The notes below the pieces were generated by a model. The model was not told the DNA's origin, did no database searches, and worked only from the letters and a program-made list of their open reading frames with translations. A DNA stretch of 64,000 nucleotides, from NCBI RefSeq assembly GCF_964340395.1, contig NC_135552.1, positions 25,682,181 to 25,746,180 of the forward strand. Reading direction: 5' to 3'. Both the position numbers and the translations under genes were made by a program. Each line of letters opens with the position of its first letter. Position 1 is the first letter of the stretch. Source of the DNA: Glandiceps talaboti. Its lineage: Eukaryota; Hemichordata; Enteropneusta; Spengelidae. This document shows positions 24,701 through 40,923 of the stretch, piece by piece.

Positions 24701-26133
24701 AACCAAGTCCTGAGGTTGTGTAGCCAATCACAGGCCTGTCGTGCAGTGCAATAAATTGTCATTATTTGTCGGGCTGTATACTGGTAATGAATGTGGGTTA
24801 AGATGCCCAGTTTACCACAACATGGGCTCTCCAATATAATGAATACTTTGAATGGAATCATGTTTTATATAGATATATATTACCTGAGTATTGCCTGAGT
24901 ATTCTGAAACACTAGGGGGAGAAGATGTTTCTTGTTCATATCAAGAAATGTTCAGTATTGCCATAAAGTCTCTAGCGAACCTGAGATACGGCCAAACTAG
25001 TTACTCGAGCCTGACTAGTAATTTGTGTTTGCAAAAGTTCATTCTGGCAACCTAAAGTATAATTTTTCTACGAAAATTAATATAAAGGGGCGTCTGTTAA
25101 GCGGTGCCATAAAGAAGCTATTGATTGTACGACTGTGCAGTGAGAAGTCAGGACAAAAAAAGAGAAATGTTTGTGGTCAGGACATTTTGTCTAAAGTGGT
25201 ACGACAACGCGATTTTTTTGTTTTTTGTTTAACAGTTATGTTTTTTTTATTTAGTACTCTAGAACAAGTTGTGTGGGGCAGATGTAATTTGCTTGTTCAC
25301 GATTGGCTCTGCAGTTGTTTTCACTGACGCAGCAATTAATGTAGTGATGGTTATTTTTGTGTATTCCCCCGATCTTCAGACAAACACGTCAAAAAAGATC
25401 GATGCGAGGGACCAGGAACACTTTTGTTTTGGCCTTATACGTAGTGTATCCCGACAGAGAAAAATTGTGTAATCACTTTGTAAGATAACCATAATATTAT
25501 GCCAATGTTTTCTATTGAGTGTTGAAGACTTCAAATGTCATAGTGACGGGCTTATGCTATTTTAGTCTTTTATCTTTAACCATAGACCCCTTGGATGGTC
25601 TTTGACGAAAAAATGGTCAATACAACAGCGTCGGGCTAGTAGGTTGGATCATAGAGGTTCTATGGTTAGATAACATGTACATGAGTCCTCTTTGTGTACG
25701 AGGATTCAATTCTAGAGAGAGTCGGTATTTATGTATTTTTGTATTAATTATTAATTTTGTAGGTTTATTCACTGCAAGACAAATGGAATCAATGGCTGAC
25801 GCTGTAATACGAGATGTTTCCCCAATATCGAGGACAGATTACGGCGAAGAATACTTAAAATCATACCGAGATCGAATGCTCCGCATCGCATCAAGCTCTT
25901 CTCCATACATCTTAAAAGATCTCTCGTACGTCGTGGATGCAATGACAGACGCTCTGCTCTCAACTGCTCCAAAAGCACGTTATCTTGTCGGTAAAGGCTC
26001 CTGGATTATGATGTTTGTAGGAATGTGCCTACCAGTCAAAACTGCAGACTACTTGCTAGCTAACATTTTCGCGCCAAAAGTGATGACTCCAGCTGGCGTT
26101 GAAATAAATAAAAAGAAAGATAAAAATGCATAA
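21756..26133 (+). CDS. HSD17B2-like: Membrane short-chain dehydrogenase/reductase, HSD17B2-like
   Basis: Exons 21756-21999, 23036-23248, 23466-23648, 23831-23968, 25763-26133; all junctions are phase 1 and sum to 1149 nt (382 residues). Two N-terminal membrane segments (about residues 10-30 and 48-70) precede the cofactor motif T-G-C-D-S-G-F-G at 81-88, split by intron 1 after T-G. N-N-A-G is at 159-162, catalytic Ser 211, and Y-A-A-S-K at 224-228. The C-terminal half has Y-G-E-E-Y-L and P-V-K-T-A-D-Y-L-L, as in vertebrate 17-beta-HSD type 2. The family oxidises steroid or retinoid alcohols with NAD+ at the ER; the substrate here is unknown, and BDH1 or RDH relatives are alternatives. An in-frame ATG at 21651 would add 35 residues; I prefer 21756 because the length then fits HSD17B2 (387). 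Confidence 0.86.
22000..23035 (+). other. First intron of the SDR gene
   Basis: AT-rich, no repeat family or exon recognised. The acceptor is CACTCACAG before the GCDSGFG-coding exon. Confidence 0.6.
23969..25762 (+). other. Fourth intron of the SDR gene
   Basis: About 1.8 kb with no recognised exon or repeat family. Short open frames at 24103-24321 and 25025-25472 show no domain and are taken as chance. Confidence 0.6.
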
Positions 26134-28820
26134 TGACCAGACAAAGAACCGGTGCAATGAAAAGACTAAAAAAAATGTCTTTCACTGCGTGCTACAACAA
26201 AGAAAAATGATTCTTGTTATACCGGCACGTGATGAAACAGCACTATCATTTTACATGTCTATAATTACGTTGTAAACTTTTTATACCACAAGTTAGGCCA
26301 AATAAAAAAAGTTGTTTGGTTCCGGTTACCCGACCCCCACATAGTTTTTCACGCCGACCCTAAACTCTTTTTTTTACGCATTCGAGAAAAATAATAATAA
26401 AATCGCGAAAATCGTGGTCTCGCAAGAAATAGTGGGTGCTGAAACTGACATCAACTTAAAAAGACAATATAAAACTATTCTTCCAATCTGTAATGGCCGT
26501 ACATTTGATAGAACTTCCCAAGAAATAATTAACACAAAGACCATTTGAAAAACAATGGAAAACCTGAACTAGACACTCACACATGAAAAAAATATATAAT
26601 AAAATAAAAAAAAAAATCTACCTACCCCACCTATTTTAAAATTGAATGTAATCGGAACCACACAATCTTTTTTACGCCTTATACCCAAGACCATTCCGGA
26701 TTAAATTTCCAATATATTTCCGAACATTTGTACAAGCAAGTTGTTGAAAAGAAACAAAATCAAGAATGAATAATTAAATAAATGAACATGAATGAGATGC
26801 AATGGGTTTCTTGGATTATTATTCCTTGATCAAATTTAATAAATGAATTATAAACAGTGAAGAGTTCTCGCCAACGTCTCTGTTATAACTTTATATTTTG
26901 TTATAAATCAGTCCAAACATTAGTAGACTTGAAGGGGGCATCTTATCGGATGGACTATAAACAGGACTTCCGTCCAGTTTGAACGTCGATGTAAGCGACA
27001 TTCTACTTTGTCCTCGTGTAGACAACTATTTCTATAGTATTAGTGGTTTGACATCACTACCCAAGAACTTTGCAATGATCGTATGATGTGTGGCAAACAA
27101 TGCGGACATGTGTATGGCAAACAGGAAAATATAATGTTGGAATGGGTGTACAACAAGCAACACAGCTTGACAAAAATATAGACAAGCGCACTGCCCGATC
27201 TACCACAGGTCCCTAAAAAGATTGCTGCTAGATCTTCGGGCTTTCTTTCAATACAACAAGCGGCATGCGCAGTCGCTTCGGCAATTTCGCCCTCGATAAA
27301 TACTTCCATGATTGCAGCTTCAGGTGCAATTAAAGCGGCCTTCGGTCGATTGTCGTAACGATGGTCTAGCAGCTAAACTACTTAACATCTTACATACTAG
27401 TCAATCATAAAGAGGCAAACTATCGTTCCCCCAACAACCAATGATTGCATGGAGAAAAGGCCAGGATTTGGAATCTATGCTCCTCCACAAGAAACACAAC
27501 ACACTTTCCAACAAACAATAAGCAGGATGACACTATTGCAAAGCATCACGATGTGCAATCTGTAAACACATGAGAGCGACGACAGAGTTCACAGAATCAA
27601 ACAGCATAAAACACAATCTTAGGACACATAAACTGAAAAACAACAAACGTAGTATATGGTATACACTGTGAGATTTAAAAGCAGATAAGGTATATATATA
27701 TGTATATGGTATACCGGGAAACTTGAAAATGTCTGTAGAAAGTTTTGGCCTATCAGGGGTTTCTTCCAATTCGGGTTTTGTGATATCTTCAATTTTGTTT
27801 CGTATATGTTTAATACCCTTTTGACAAATTCACAACTAATAAAACAAATGCTGGGTAAATTCAGTTGATTCGATATGATTCACCATATAAAAGTTCATCG
27901 AACTATATACATGTACATTATATACGTGACACTAAATCCAAAGCAATTCTAGAGCTCGATATACATGTTATTGTTTATTTAGTGTTCAAAGAAAACAGTC
28001 ATTGCGATCTTGAAAAGTATCATTGTATGACTTTTACAGATAACATTTCATATATGATGACTACTCATTAGGTAAGGCAGGTCCGAGGGTTAAAACATGA
28101 TAGTACTCCATGAGCATAACAAACTTTGATGTAAGCTTCTTGATTATTAAAAAAAAATGTTGTTCATACTTGAAAGCCGTGGCACTGTCTTTCGTTGGTG
28201 TTATTTTCTCTTCCAATGACTGTTTTTATCGAAACTTCATTTTAAAGAAACAGAAGCGGTCAGCAGATATAGCCTACTAAGCTATTGGGTAAGTGGAATG
28301 CATAAAGTTCTGTGTGATGTGGGCCACGTATTAGTTTAACTTTATATCTATAAACTTTAAACTAACTAAAAGTTGGCACCATGTTGATGGTGATCTGAAA
28401 AGCCAAACATAGGGATATTAGCCAGTGTTACTTCACAAATGGTGACATTTCCCGCCGTCTGTACATGTCATACATATTTACGAAGCTGCCATAATTGTAG
28501 CGTTAGTTTTTATTTTGATATGCATTTTTTGTTTTGATCTTTTTTGTTTCTTTCTGGGGTTTAAATGTAAGTTAGCTTTGAGTGCAAATCCCCGAACGAA
28601 AAATACAAAAAATTCTGAACGCTACAACGAATGATCAGAGCGCCCTCAGCGCCTAGAATAATACACAGTTCAGGTTCAGAGGTCATAGTTTGACAGAAGC
28701 CATATTTCTAGGTGATTGTTTATGATGGGGACTTAGAAACGTGTAAATTGAAGAAAATATGTAAACATTTGGGTGAAATTGTTCAACTTGGATACTTTTC
28801 AATAGAGAAAGAACGTTAGA
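26134..28820. other. Intergenic: SDR 3' UTR to CSTPP1 promoter
   Basis: It contains MITE copy 3 (26296-26678) in the likely SDR 3' UTR. A minus-strand open frame at 27040-27309 has no recognisable domain. The last few hundred bases before 28821 should carry the CSTPP1 promoter; I see no TATA box that I would defend. Confidence 0.6.
26296..26678 (+). mobile_element. PIF/Harbinger-like MITE, copy 3
   Basis: A 383-bp element starting GGCCAAATAAAAAAAGTTG with TGGTTCCGGTTACCCGACCC and ending with GTAATCGGAACCACACAA to CGCC. It is flanked by TTA on both sides (26293-26295, 26679-26681), a perfect TWA duplication. It begins 163 bp after the SDR stop codon. AATAAA at 26301-26306, inside its left end, is the first such signal I see downstream of that stop. 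Confidence 0.85.
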
Positions 28821-33482
<4,662 letters not shown>

Positions 33483-35401
33483 CAAATATTTTCTCTTGAT
33501 CATATTGTAACCTACTTCCTCCATTTTCCCTGAATAGTGACTGTGTGTCTTGTTTCTTATATTAATTGATCCTCAACTTGCTGACATTTCATTGCTCTAA
33601 TGCTCAGTTCTCTCTACCCCTTTTTAACATTTTCATCCCATTCTCTCAGATCACATTGTTGTCTGATATTGGTCAGTCTGTTGTGAGGGGCACAAAGGAA
33701 TGAACACTTCATCAACAATAAGACATCATTTTGACTTCATTTCAAACGATAATGTCTGTGTAGATACTGATTGACTATATCATTTGGTTTGCATGTCTAT
33801 GTTAACATTCATTGCTGGTAAAGAAATCAAGAGGAAACTTTTTAAAAGATTCTTCATGATCTTCTCAGTGGTACCTAATACATATTTCAGCAAACCCATT
33901 GACCATTCATTTATTCTCTGCATTGGACAGGTGACATTCAGACACATTTGGTAAATGTTAACAAAACATGCAAAACAAATAATTAAACCATTGTATCAAC
34001 AAACATTGAATGTAATCTTTTGAAGAAGAGTCAAACAAAAGTGCAAAATGATATTGAGAGAGAAAATTAACCAACCCGATTGGTGACTTTATTCATTTGA
34101 TACTGTTATAGAGTGTGGTAAGGGAGGCCACTGTATACTAACTCTAAGTGCATGCAAATATAAGCTTCATAATGCGTTAAATGAGAAGAAAATAAGCACA
34201 AACAGAAATTAATATAATAATGATCTATTGTACATAATCTTGCTCAACTTAATAAACAGCAACACAGTTTCTCTTTAGTAACTAATTTCAAAGAGTATGC
34301 TTCATCTTGTAGTATAACTAAATTTAAATTGTGGAACTTATAAATATTTTTTTTTTTAAAATGATTCTGATTGAAACTTTTTCTACCACATAACCACATC
34401 TGTGAATGCAAACTTATCAAGTCTGTGCAATTACATAGGCTGTAACATAACAAAAATAAAATCTCTGCTTACACTATCTACAATGAATTCAGTTTATTAG
34501 AGCTGTCCCCAGGGATGTTCTTCAGTACTATTCAAACGTAAGTCTTTCAGTGGCAAGCAAAGATTTATGTACACTTGGTAAAACGATATGTGCAATGTAA
34601 GCAAGTTAATACAAGAAATTACACGTATCTATGGCAATAATGTAGCACCACATTATTATTTATACACCATTAAAGTATCTTGCCTGGCTATATTTTCCTC
34701 CCTCAATCAATGTTTTCCTATGGGTGACTATTTTATCCTTTTGTGTAAATGTAGTATCTTGTAATATGTAACTGTAAATGTGCTGTAGGTTACTGTCTTT
34801 CTAACGTTTAGGACTTTGAATATACCAGAATAGTCTTGTGCTTTCAATTTGTGTTCAATTTACAGATATGTTCAAATAATTATAGTGTATAGTCAGTCCA
34901 AAGGTATACAAGGCTCAGATATGGTGTTTGTCTTCTAACAAGATACCTACTATTAACCGACATTATTATATATTTAAGCAAAAAACCATCCTCAGAGGAT
35001 GGTATACCGGAGGTTTTGATCAGCTTACGACATATACACATGAACATACAAGCAACTTCATCAGTATCTAGTTATTCTACCCTTTGCATTGACACAGTTT
35101 GAAGTTTCTCATGTCATTGCAAATGAAAGCTTAATCATGAATGCCAAATGACTGGGTTTGGGTATTACTATATATACCATAATTACTACAGGTTAAATGT
35201 TGGAAGCCCATACCAAATTTGAGGCAATGCCTGTAGACAGGGTCCTAATAAAATTCAGTATACCATTTCCAGTCAAAATCAATGAATAGACAGAAATATT
35301 CCAGACTTCTTTTGGTCACCTTTGTGGTTGAAGTTATCCATAAAGTATCACTGTGTGTTGTGTACAGAGTACATACATGCTGCTATAAATGTGTCTTGCA
35401 T

Positions 35402-35443
35402 ATCATGTCATGTCATGTCATGTCATGTCATGTCATGTCATGT
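35402..35443. repeat. (TCATG)n pentanucleotide repeat
   Basis: About eight TCATG units in the CSTPP1-METTL6 intergenic space. Confidence 0.9.
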
Positions 35444-35571
35444 ATACATGTGTTGTATATCAGTCTCCACTCATATGTGTCCTGCATCATGTTAGCTTCT
35501 GTATCTCCACTTTCAGTGATCTGATTCAAATCTGAAAAAGAAAAGGTCATACATTGTACTTGGTTTATTTA

Positions 35572-35721
35572 CAATCTCCCATGTCTACTAATTTAGTCAT
35601 ATTTTTTCTATTTCTCTAATGAAAATTTCTACTCACTGTCAAACAATAATTGTTTAACACGGTAGAAATTTTCATTAGAGAAATAGAAAAAATATGACTA
35701 AATTAGTAGACATGGGAGATG
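35572..35721. mobile_element. Foldback element A (long perfect-looking hairpin)
   Basis: The left arm, ATCTCCCATGTCTACTAATT onward, is repeated in reverse complement ending AATTAGTAGACATGGGAGAT at 35701-35720. Arms are about 60 bp with very few differences and a spacer of about 30 bp. No target duplication was identified. It abuts foldback element B. Confidence 0.75.
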
Positions 35722-35722
35722 T

Positions 35723-35860
35723 TGAATCCCAAATTTCACTAATGTCTCACTAGCATCATCAGGTGTGTACTACAATGGACTGTATTCATGTATTGTAAGT
35801 ATACACCTGATGATGTACACTGGGTCCCATTGATACATCAGTGAAAATATGGGATTCACT
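35723..35860. mobile_element. Foldback element B (imperfect hairpin)
   Basis: Left GAATCCCAAATTTCACTAATGT and CATCATCAGGTGTGTACTACAA pair with right TTGTAAGTATACACCTGATGATG and ACATCAGTGAAAATATGGGATTC. Imperfect arms of about 60 bp around a short centre. It starts within 2-3 bases of the end of element A. Confidence 0.65.
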
Positions 35861-36060
35861 TTTAAAAAATGTTTTGACTCTGTGCACAGTAATTTTCATG
35901 TGATACACATGTACTGTGAACCCCGAATCCATAAAAATATATTCACGTTCGTCACTTTTCTATCAACGTTGACAAAATTGATTGAAAGGACAAAAAATTA
36001 GACTTGAAATCCATGTACATGTATGTGAGAGAAGGCAAATGAAACCCTTTTTTTTCCTAA

Positions 36061-36078
36061 CAGATTTTAATCAGATTG
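36061..36078. mobile_element. Solo tip of the MULE-type MITE
   Basis: CAGATTTTAATCAGATTG matches the right tip of the element at 29615-29833 exactly. No left partner was found nearby, so this may be a truncated remnant or a chance match. Confidence 0.4.
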
Positions 36079-37963
36079 CAATCATAACTTACCATTTTGT
36101 GTCGTCTCAATACCAATGTCATAATGCACGGCTTGTGACATTGTATAGTGTTTATGGACCTCATTCACTTCCAAGCTTAGCTTTGTAGATTTTAAATATT
36201 CATATAGACAGCTCAAGAAATGTGTATGGGAAATCTTACCAGTACTCTCTTGAGGAGGATGGAATTGATACATGGGTTTTTCGTCACAGGGAAGGAGGGA
36301 TATTTTGTCTTGATACTATTTACAATTTTGAGCACAGTTTGACCATAATACTTATTTTCTGCTTTGACAGGTAACAGTTCACTTCTTATATACATTGGGA
36401 ACCCAGCAATCACCCTGCACTGCATGCCATCACTGACTGATTAGCTGGCTGGCTTGTAAACACTGTCTGACATCACATGGGTTGTGTTCTTCATCAACAT
36501 CACCACCACAATCTCTGTTTGCATGTTGGAATGGCCATGATAAAGTGTATAGTATATACTGGATATGGATCACTAGTATCACTATCAGGATTAGCATGAA
36601 CTGGATACGGATTAGTATAGTCTGCATATCATGATTAGTATAAGCTGGGTTTAATTCCATTTTTCATTGGTCTGCCCATTCAGTTGTCTTCGATTTTCAT
36701 GAATCCAATTGTGGAGCAATAATATGTATGATAAATTCTGAATATTCACAATGTTGTCATTTAGCTTACTTAATGAAATAAATAATTAATAGTGAATGAA
36801 AATGAATTTCAATATCCTAGAATCACTGCAGTGTTGCCGTGTTTTGGGGTTATCATAGAGCACTAAATGGGAAAAGTTCTGTAACTGTGGAGGTTTTCAG
36901 AGCCTGAAGCGAAGATGACGTCCTCTCCCTGTAGCTAGGACATAATGCAATGGATGAGTTAACAATTCATTATTGAATAATATTATTATATATCAACATG
37001 TATGACATGTACAAGTTTGCTATTTGGTCTCTGTTGTTTAGTCTAGTATGTTGACCCTGATCCTTAATTTCAACAGGACAGGTCCAGCTGTTCATACAAT
37101 TAACGTGAATAGCAAAGTTTATTTTTAATGAAGAAAGCAAGCATGTGTGATTTTTTTTATTTGGCACATCTTATCTCTTCACTGTGTTTTTGTTTGCACT
37201 GCTTGTTGTTTATGTTAATTCTGATGACACTTGTGTGATTTTAACTTTTTAAGTGTGCATATACAGATACGGCTGAAAAGATGACTTTTGAAAATTATGA
37301 TATTTTATTTACTTAGGTTGTAAACTATTGTCTTACATGTACATATGTTCACAATTGAAGTGGAATTTAAATGTAATAAAAGTTGCAATAATACTTTTTT
37401 GTTGATTGATATGATTGAGTGTACTCCTTATTTGATACTGTGCTGTGTTTCAGATACATTTATTCATTGTTTGCATTCATATAATCTGTATGCCAGAGTG
37501 CAACCAATGACTAGACTGTACTTTACACATGTATAAATTAGCCTTTGTAGGTGGCTGGATGGTTGACCTGGCAAGCATTCTCTCCACACAGCCTGTGAAT
37601 TCAAATTCAAATTTAGTATTTTTGGGCCGCCTCATTATCTACATTGTACAACCGTGAGGATTAAACCAGGACAAAATTAGCATATCACCTGTTCATGTGT
37701 AAGGTAAAAGGTCACATTTCTGTACAACTAACTAGGTCACATGGTAATTATAACTTGACATATTCAACTTAATATGGGCATCATGTAATATAAGCATTAA
37801 GAGACTACAATTGGTACTTTCATGAAAAATATTAAATTTGCATTACTGAGTTCACGGGTTGTGTGGAGAAAATGCTTACCAGGTTAACCATCCAACATAC
37901 TATGGAGGCTAGATACAAATGTACTAAATTGGCAGATATCCCCGATGTCGAGACAGCCCTGTA

Positions 37964-40923
37964 TTAACTTAATTCAGTTGTTGTCTGTCCATCAATGGCT
38001 GTTTTTGTTGATAATGTTTTATAATGTTGTGTACTTTCAGTTTGTTTTACAAACTTCCCTTGTATAAATACTCTAGGTACACAAAGTCCTTCCTTCTTGT
38101 TGACAGTCTCTCTCAGAACATACTCATTAATAACAACATCAAAACCAGCATCTGTGAAAAGTTTGCACAGCTTTTCTGAAATCAAGAGAAAAAGACATGT
38201 TGGATAAACTGATGATCCACCTGATGCAAGGAGATATAAGGTGTATTGAATTTCTCTACTGGGATCAATGACAAGTACAGTTCTTCAATTCTAATAAACA
38301 AGATACAATATTTGAATGTATCTTGGCATCCAAACATCACATTTTACATGTAATTAAGGCTCTTTCAGAAACGTTCAAAGTCTGTAACCTTTCCCCTTTC
38401 AAACACACTCCATCCTCCCATCCTACATTACTGAAAACATACCCTGATTTTTTGTATGTCATACATGTATATCATTATGTTCAATACCTTCTGAGAAATA
38501 ATATGCCCTTGTTCCATCTTGTCTGACATAGAAGTTATCAGCTAGTTTATGTCCAGGTGCAAATCTAAGCATAGCGTGGTCATATAAACCATAGTCTCTG
38601 AAAAGTACAATGCCTCCTGGTTTGACAATCTGGAATGACAGACAACAAACGGGTAGGTTAGGAAACTGTACCTAAAACAGTGCAGATACCCAAGTGTGTG
38701 TAAATGAAAGGACCTATTATGGTACCCCATCTAAGTGTGTGTAAATGAAAGGACCTATTACAGTACCCCATGTAAGTGTGTGTAAATGAAAGGACCTATT
38801 ATGGTACCCCATCTAAGATTTTAGCAAAGATATTAAATGACTTGTCCTCTGATCAGGTTGAAGCCAAGAGGTGAGACAAGAAGATGACATGATTTATCAC
38901 TTGGTGCTCCTGTTAAATAGTTACAAAATAAGTTTGTAATGAGTGATTATAGTTGTACACACAGCAATGAATCTTACAATCTACAAAATGTGGTGTTCTA
39001 CTATCCCTTACTACATGTATGTGAATGGTGACTTAAATGAAAACACAGTTTTTATCATTTTTACCCACAACAAATATATTTTATATTCACTTGAGGACAT
39101 ATAGATTTTCATGTCGGCAAATACATAAATTTAAATATAGTAACACATATATATGTACCTTATGTTGATTTCAAGTTAAGAGAAACTTACAGTGTATATA
39201 TTTTTGATGACGTTTGACATTTTGTCAGGGTGTATGGCTGATAATACAAATAACATTGTTACTATGTCAACATTGCAGTCTGGAATAGTCTTACACAATG
39301 GATCCATGGTCAGGTCACACTGGAATACTTGTATCCTGGATGCGTCATAGTATGCATTATCCTGTTATAAATAAATATGTCAAGCACTAATATGAGATGT
39401 GATTGTAAAGAACGGTTTTTATTGACACTGATGACAGTGCTAAGGAACAGAACCAATTATTATGCTGGGGAGGTACAGCAATGCAAAAACTGACTAACAA
39501 TTGGAAATATAAAATCTGACATTCATAGCAAAATAATCTGTATCTATCTATTGACATACCTCATTGCATTATCTACTTACCTACCTTGCTTTCAATCAAT
39601 CCTTCCACTTGCCTACCCACCTAAATTTATTTGTACCTACCTATAATGCCAACCATTTCCCAACCCATCTACCCATCTATTCCAACCATCTACCTGCACA
39701 TTAAGTACTACACTGCAAGATATGTGGTGCCGCTCCGCTGGGTTGGCCAATGTGTGAATATACCCTGTCATAGCATACCTTACAGACTATAGATATGTAT
39801 ACATTTGGTACAATAATATGTAGTGATAGCTAAACAAACTAGCAGATATGTAAGATTGTCATGGTGATTCTATAACTCTGCACATGATAGTATGACAGAT
39901 AACACCATAAAACTTGCCTTTACAAATTGCACAGCTCTAGGAGAGAAGTCACATGCATAAATAAAGAGACTGGGGCTTTCTTCCAATAAAGGAAACAAAG
40001 CATTTCCAACACCACATCCAACTTCAAGCAGAATCTTCTTTTCCTGATAGTAGAGAAAAGATACCAGCAGTCAAAGAGCAGAAACTGAAAGAATTGAATT
40101 CAGGTATGATATTCTGACAGGAGAAAATCTTTTCTGAATGTGTAACCCAACAACTAAATATTTACATTACTACAATCAGTGTGTATATTGTAGTTTGTTG
40201 GCTATGTTCTTATATAGTTCTCTATATTACATAATATTTATTCAAATCTCCTCGAGTGTAGGTCTAAAGATCACAACATGTAGTTTAATTGTGAAAAACA
40301 AATAACCTGGACTTCCTACATCCTTATTTTGCTGATTTTAATGTAAAAGAGATTATTTTCACCTGGATTCCAGAGAGGACTGTAACTCATCCTCATTTTC
40401 CAAAACACAACAAAATCAAAGACCACATATCCAAACAGTCCTTTGGTCAGTTTGAATCCCCATTTTCCAGGTATCTTGTAATAATTTATCTGTACTCTCA
40501 TCGTCGCAAACCACGGCCTGTTTTACGGCAACATTCTTACTGAGCCTCCCTTTTTTTTTAGAAATAATAACTCTGGCTTGCGAGAATGCTGTACTCTGTA
40601 TCTTGTCTATACGACTGGGAATAAATTAATTTCAATTGAAAAAAACTTTCATTGTCACTTACATTATCTGTTTTCAATTCTTCAAATTCCCTTGTTGTCC
40701 AGTGTCTATCCTTATAGAAATTTGTCGAATTTCTCTTATAAAATAAATCCCAGTTTTTCTTTGATTCTTTCTCTAGTTTATTTTGTTTGAATTCAGAGAC
40801 AGTATTAGAGTCTTTCTCTAATTTCCTCTGTTCTTCCTGTGTAAGGGTCCTGGCATGGTGTCCCTTGGACTGGTAAGGTGCCTGGGTGTGAGTTGGTTCA
40901 GTAGAGCCTCCTGTATCTGACAT
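37964..40923 (-). CDS. METTL6: tRNA N3-methylcytidine methyltransferase METTL6
   Basis: Minus-strand exons 40923-40663, 40043-39918, 39361-39191, 38629-38488, 38175-37964; 912 nt, 303 residues (human 284). N-terminus: R-T-L-T-Q-E-E, then [10 protein letters not shown] (56-65) and D-R-H-W-T-T-R-E-F, the signature of the METTL2/6/8 family. The SAM-binding motif I is L-E-V-G-C-G-V-G-N at 93-101, followed by [26 protein letters not shown] and R-D-Y-G-L-Y-D. The C-terminal block [13 protein letters not shown] is METTL6-like. METTL6 makes m3C32 in serine tRNAs together with seryl-tRNA synthetase. Intron 2 uses a GC donor (AAG/GCAAGT at 39918/39917). Head to head with EAF. Confidence 0.95.
38690..38818. 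repeat. Three-copy ~43-bp tandem repeat in METTL6 intron 3
   Basis: Three copies of a unit containing AAGTGTGTGTAAATGAAAGG followed by ACCTATTATGGTACCCCATC, differing at only a few bases. It lies about 60 bp outside the exon 38629-38488, on the acceptor side of the intron. Confidence 0.9.

Larger units (their letters stand above)
33483..37963. other. Convergent intergenic region between CSTPP1 and METTL6
   Basis: It holds the CSTPP1 3' UTR (candidate AATAAA at 34251-34256), a (TCATG)n tract at about 35402-35443, two adjacent foldback elements (35572-35860) and a solo MITE tip at 36061-36078. The METTL6 3' UTR must lie at the right end. No coding sequence recognised. Confidence 0.65.

Noticed and set aside
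27040-27309. 89-codon minus-strand open frame between the SDR gene and CSTPP1
   Set aside because: No recognisable domain, no supporting splice partners, and a length expected by chance.
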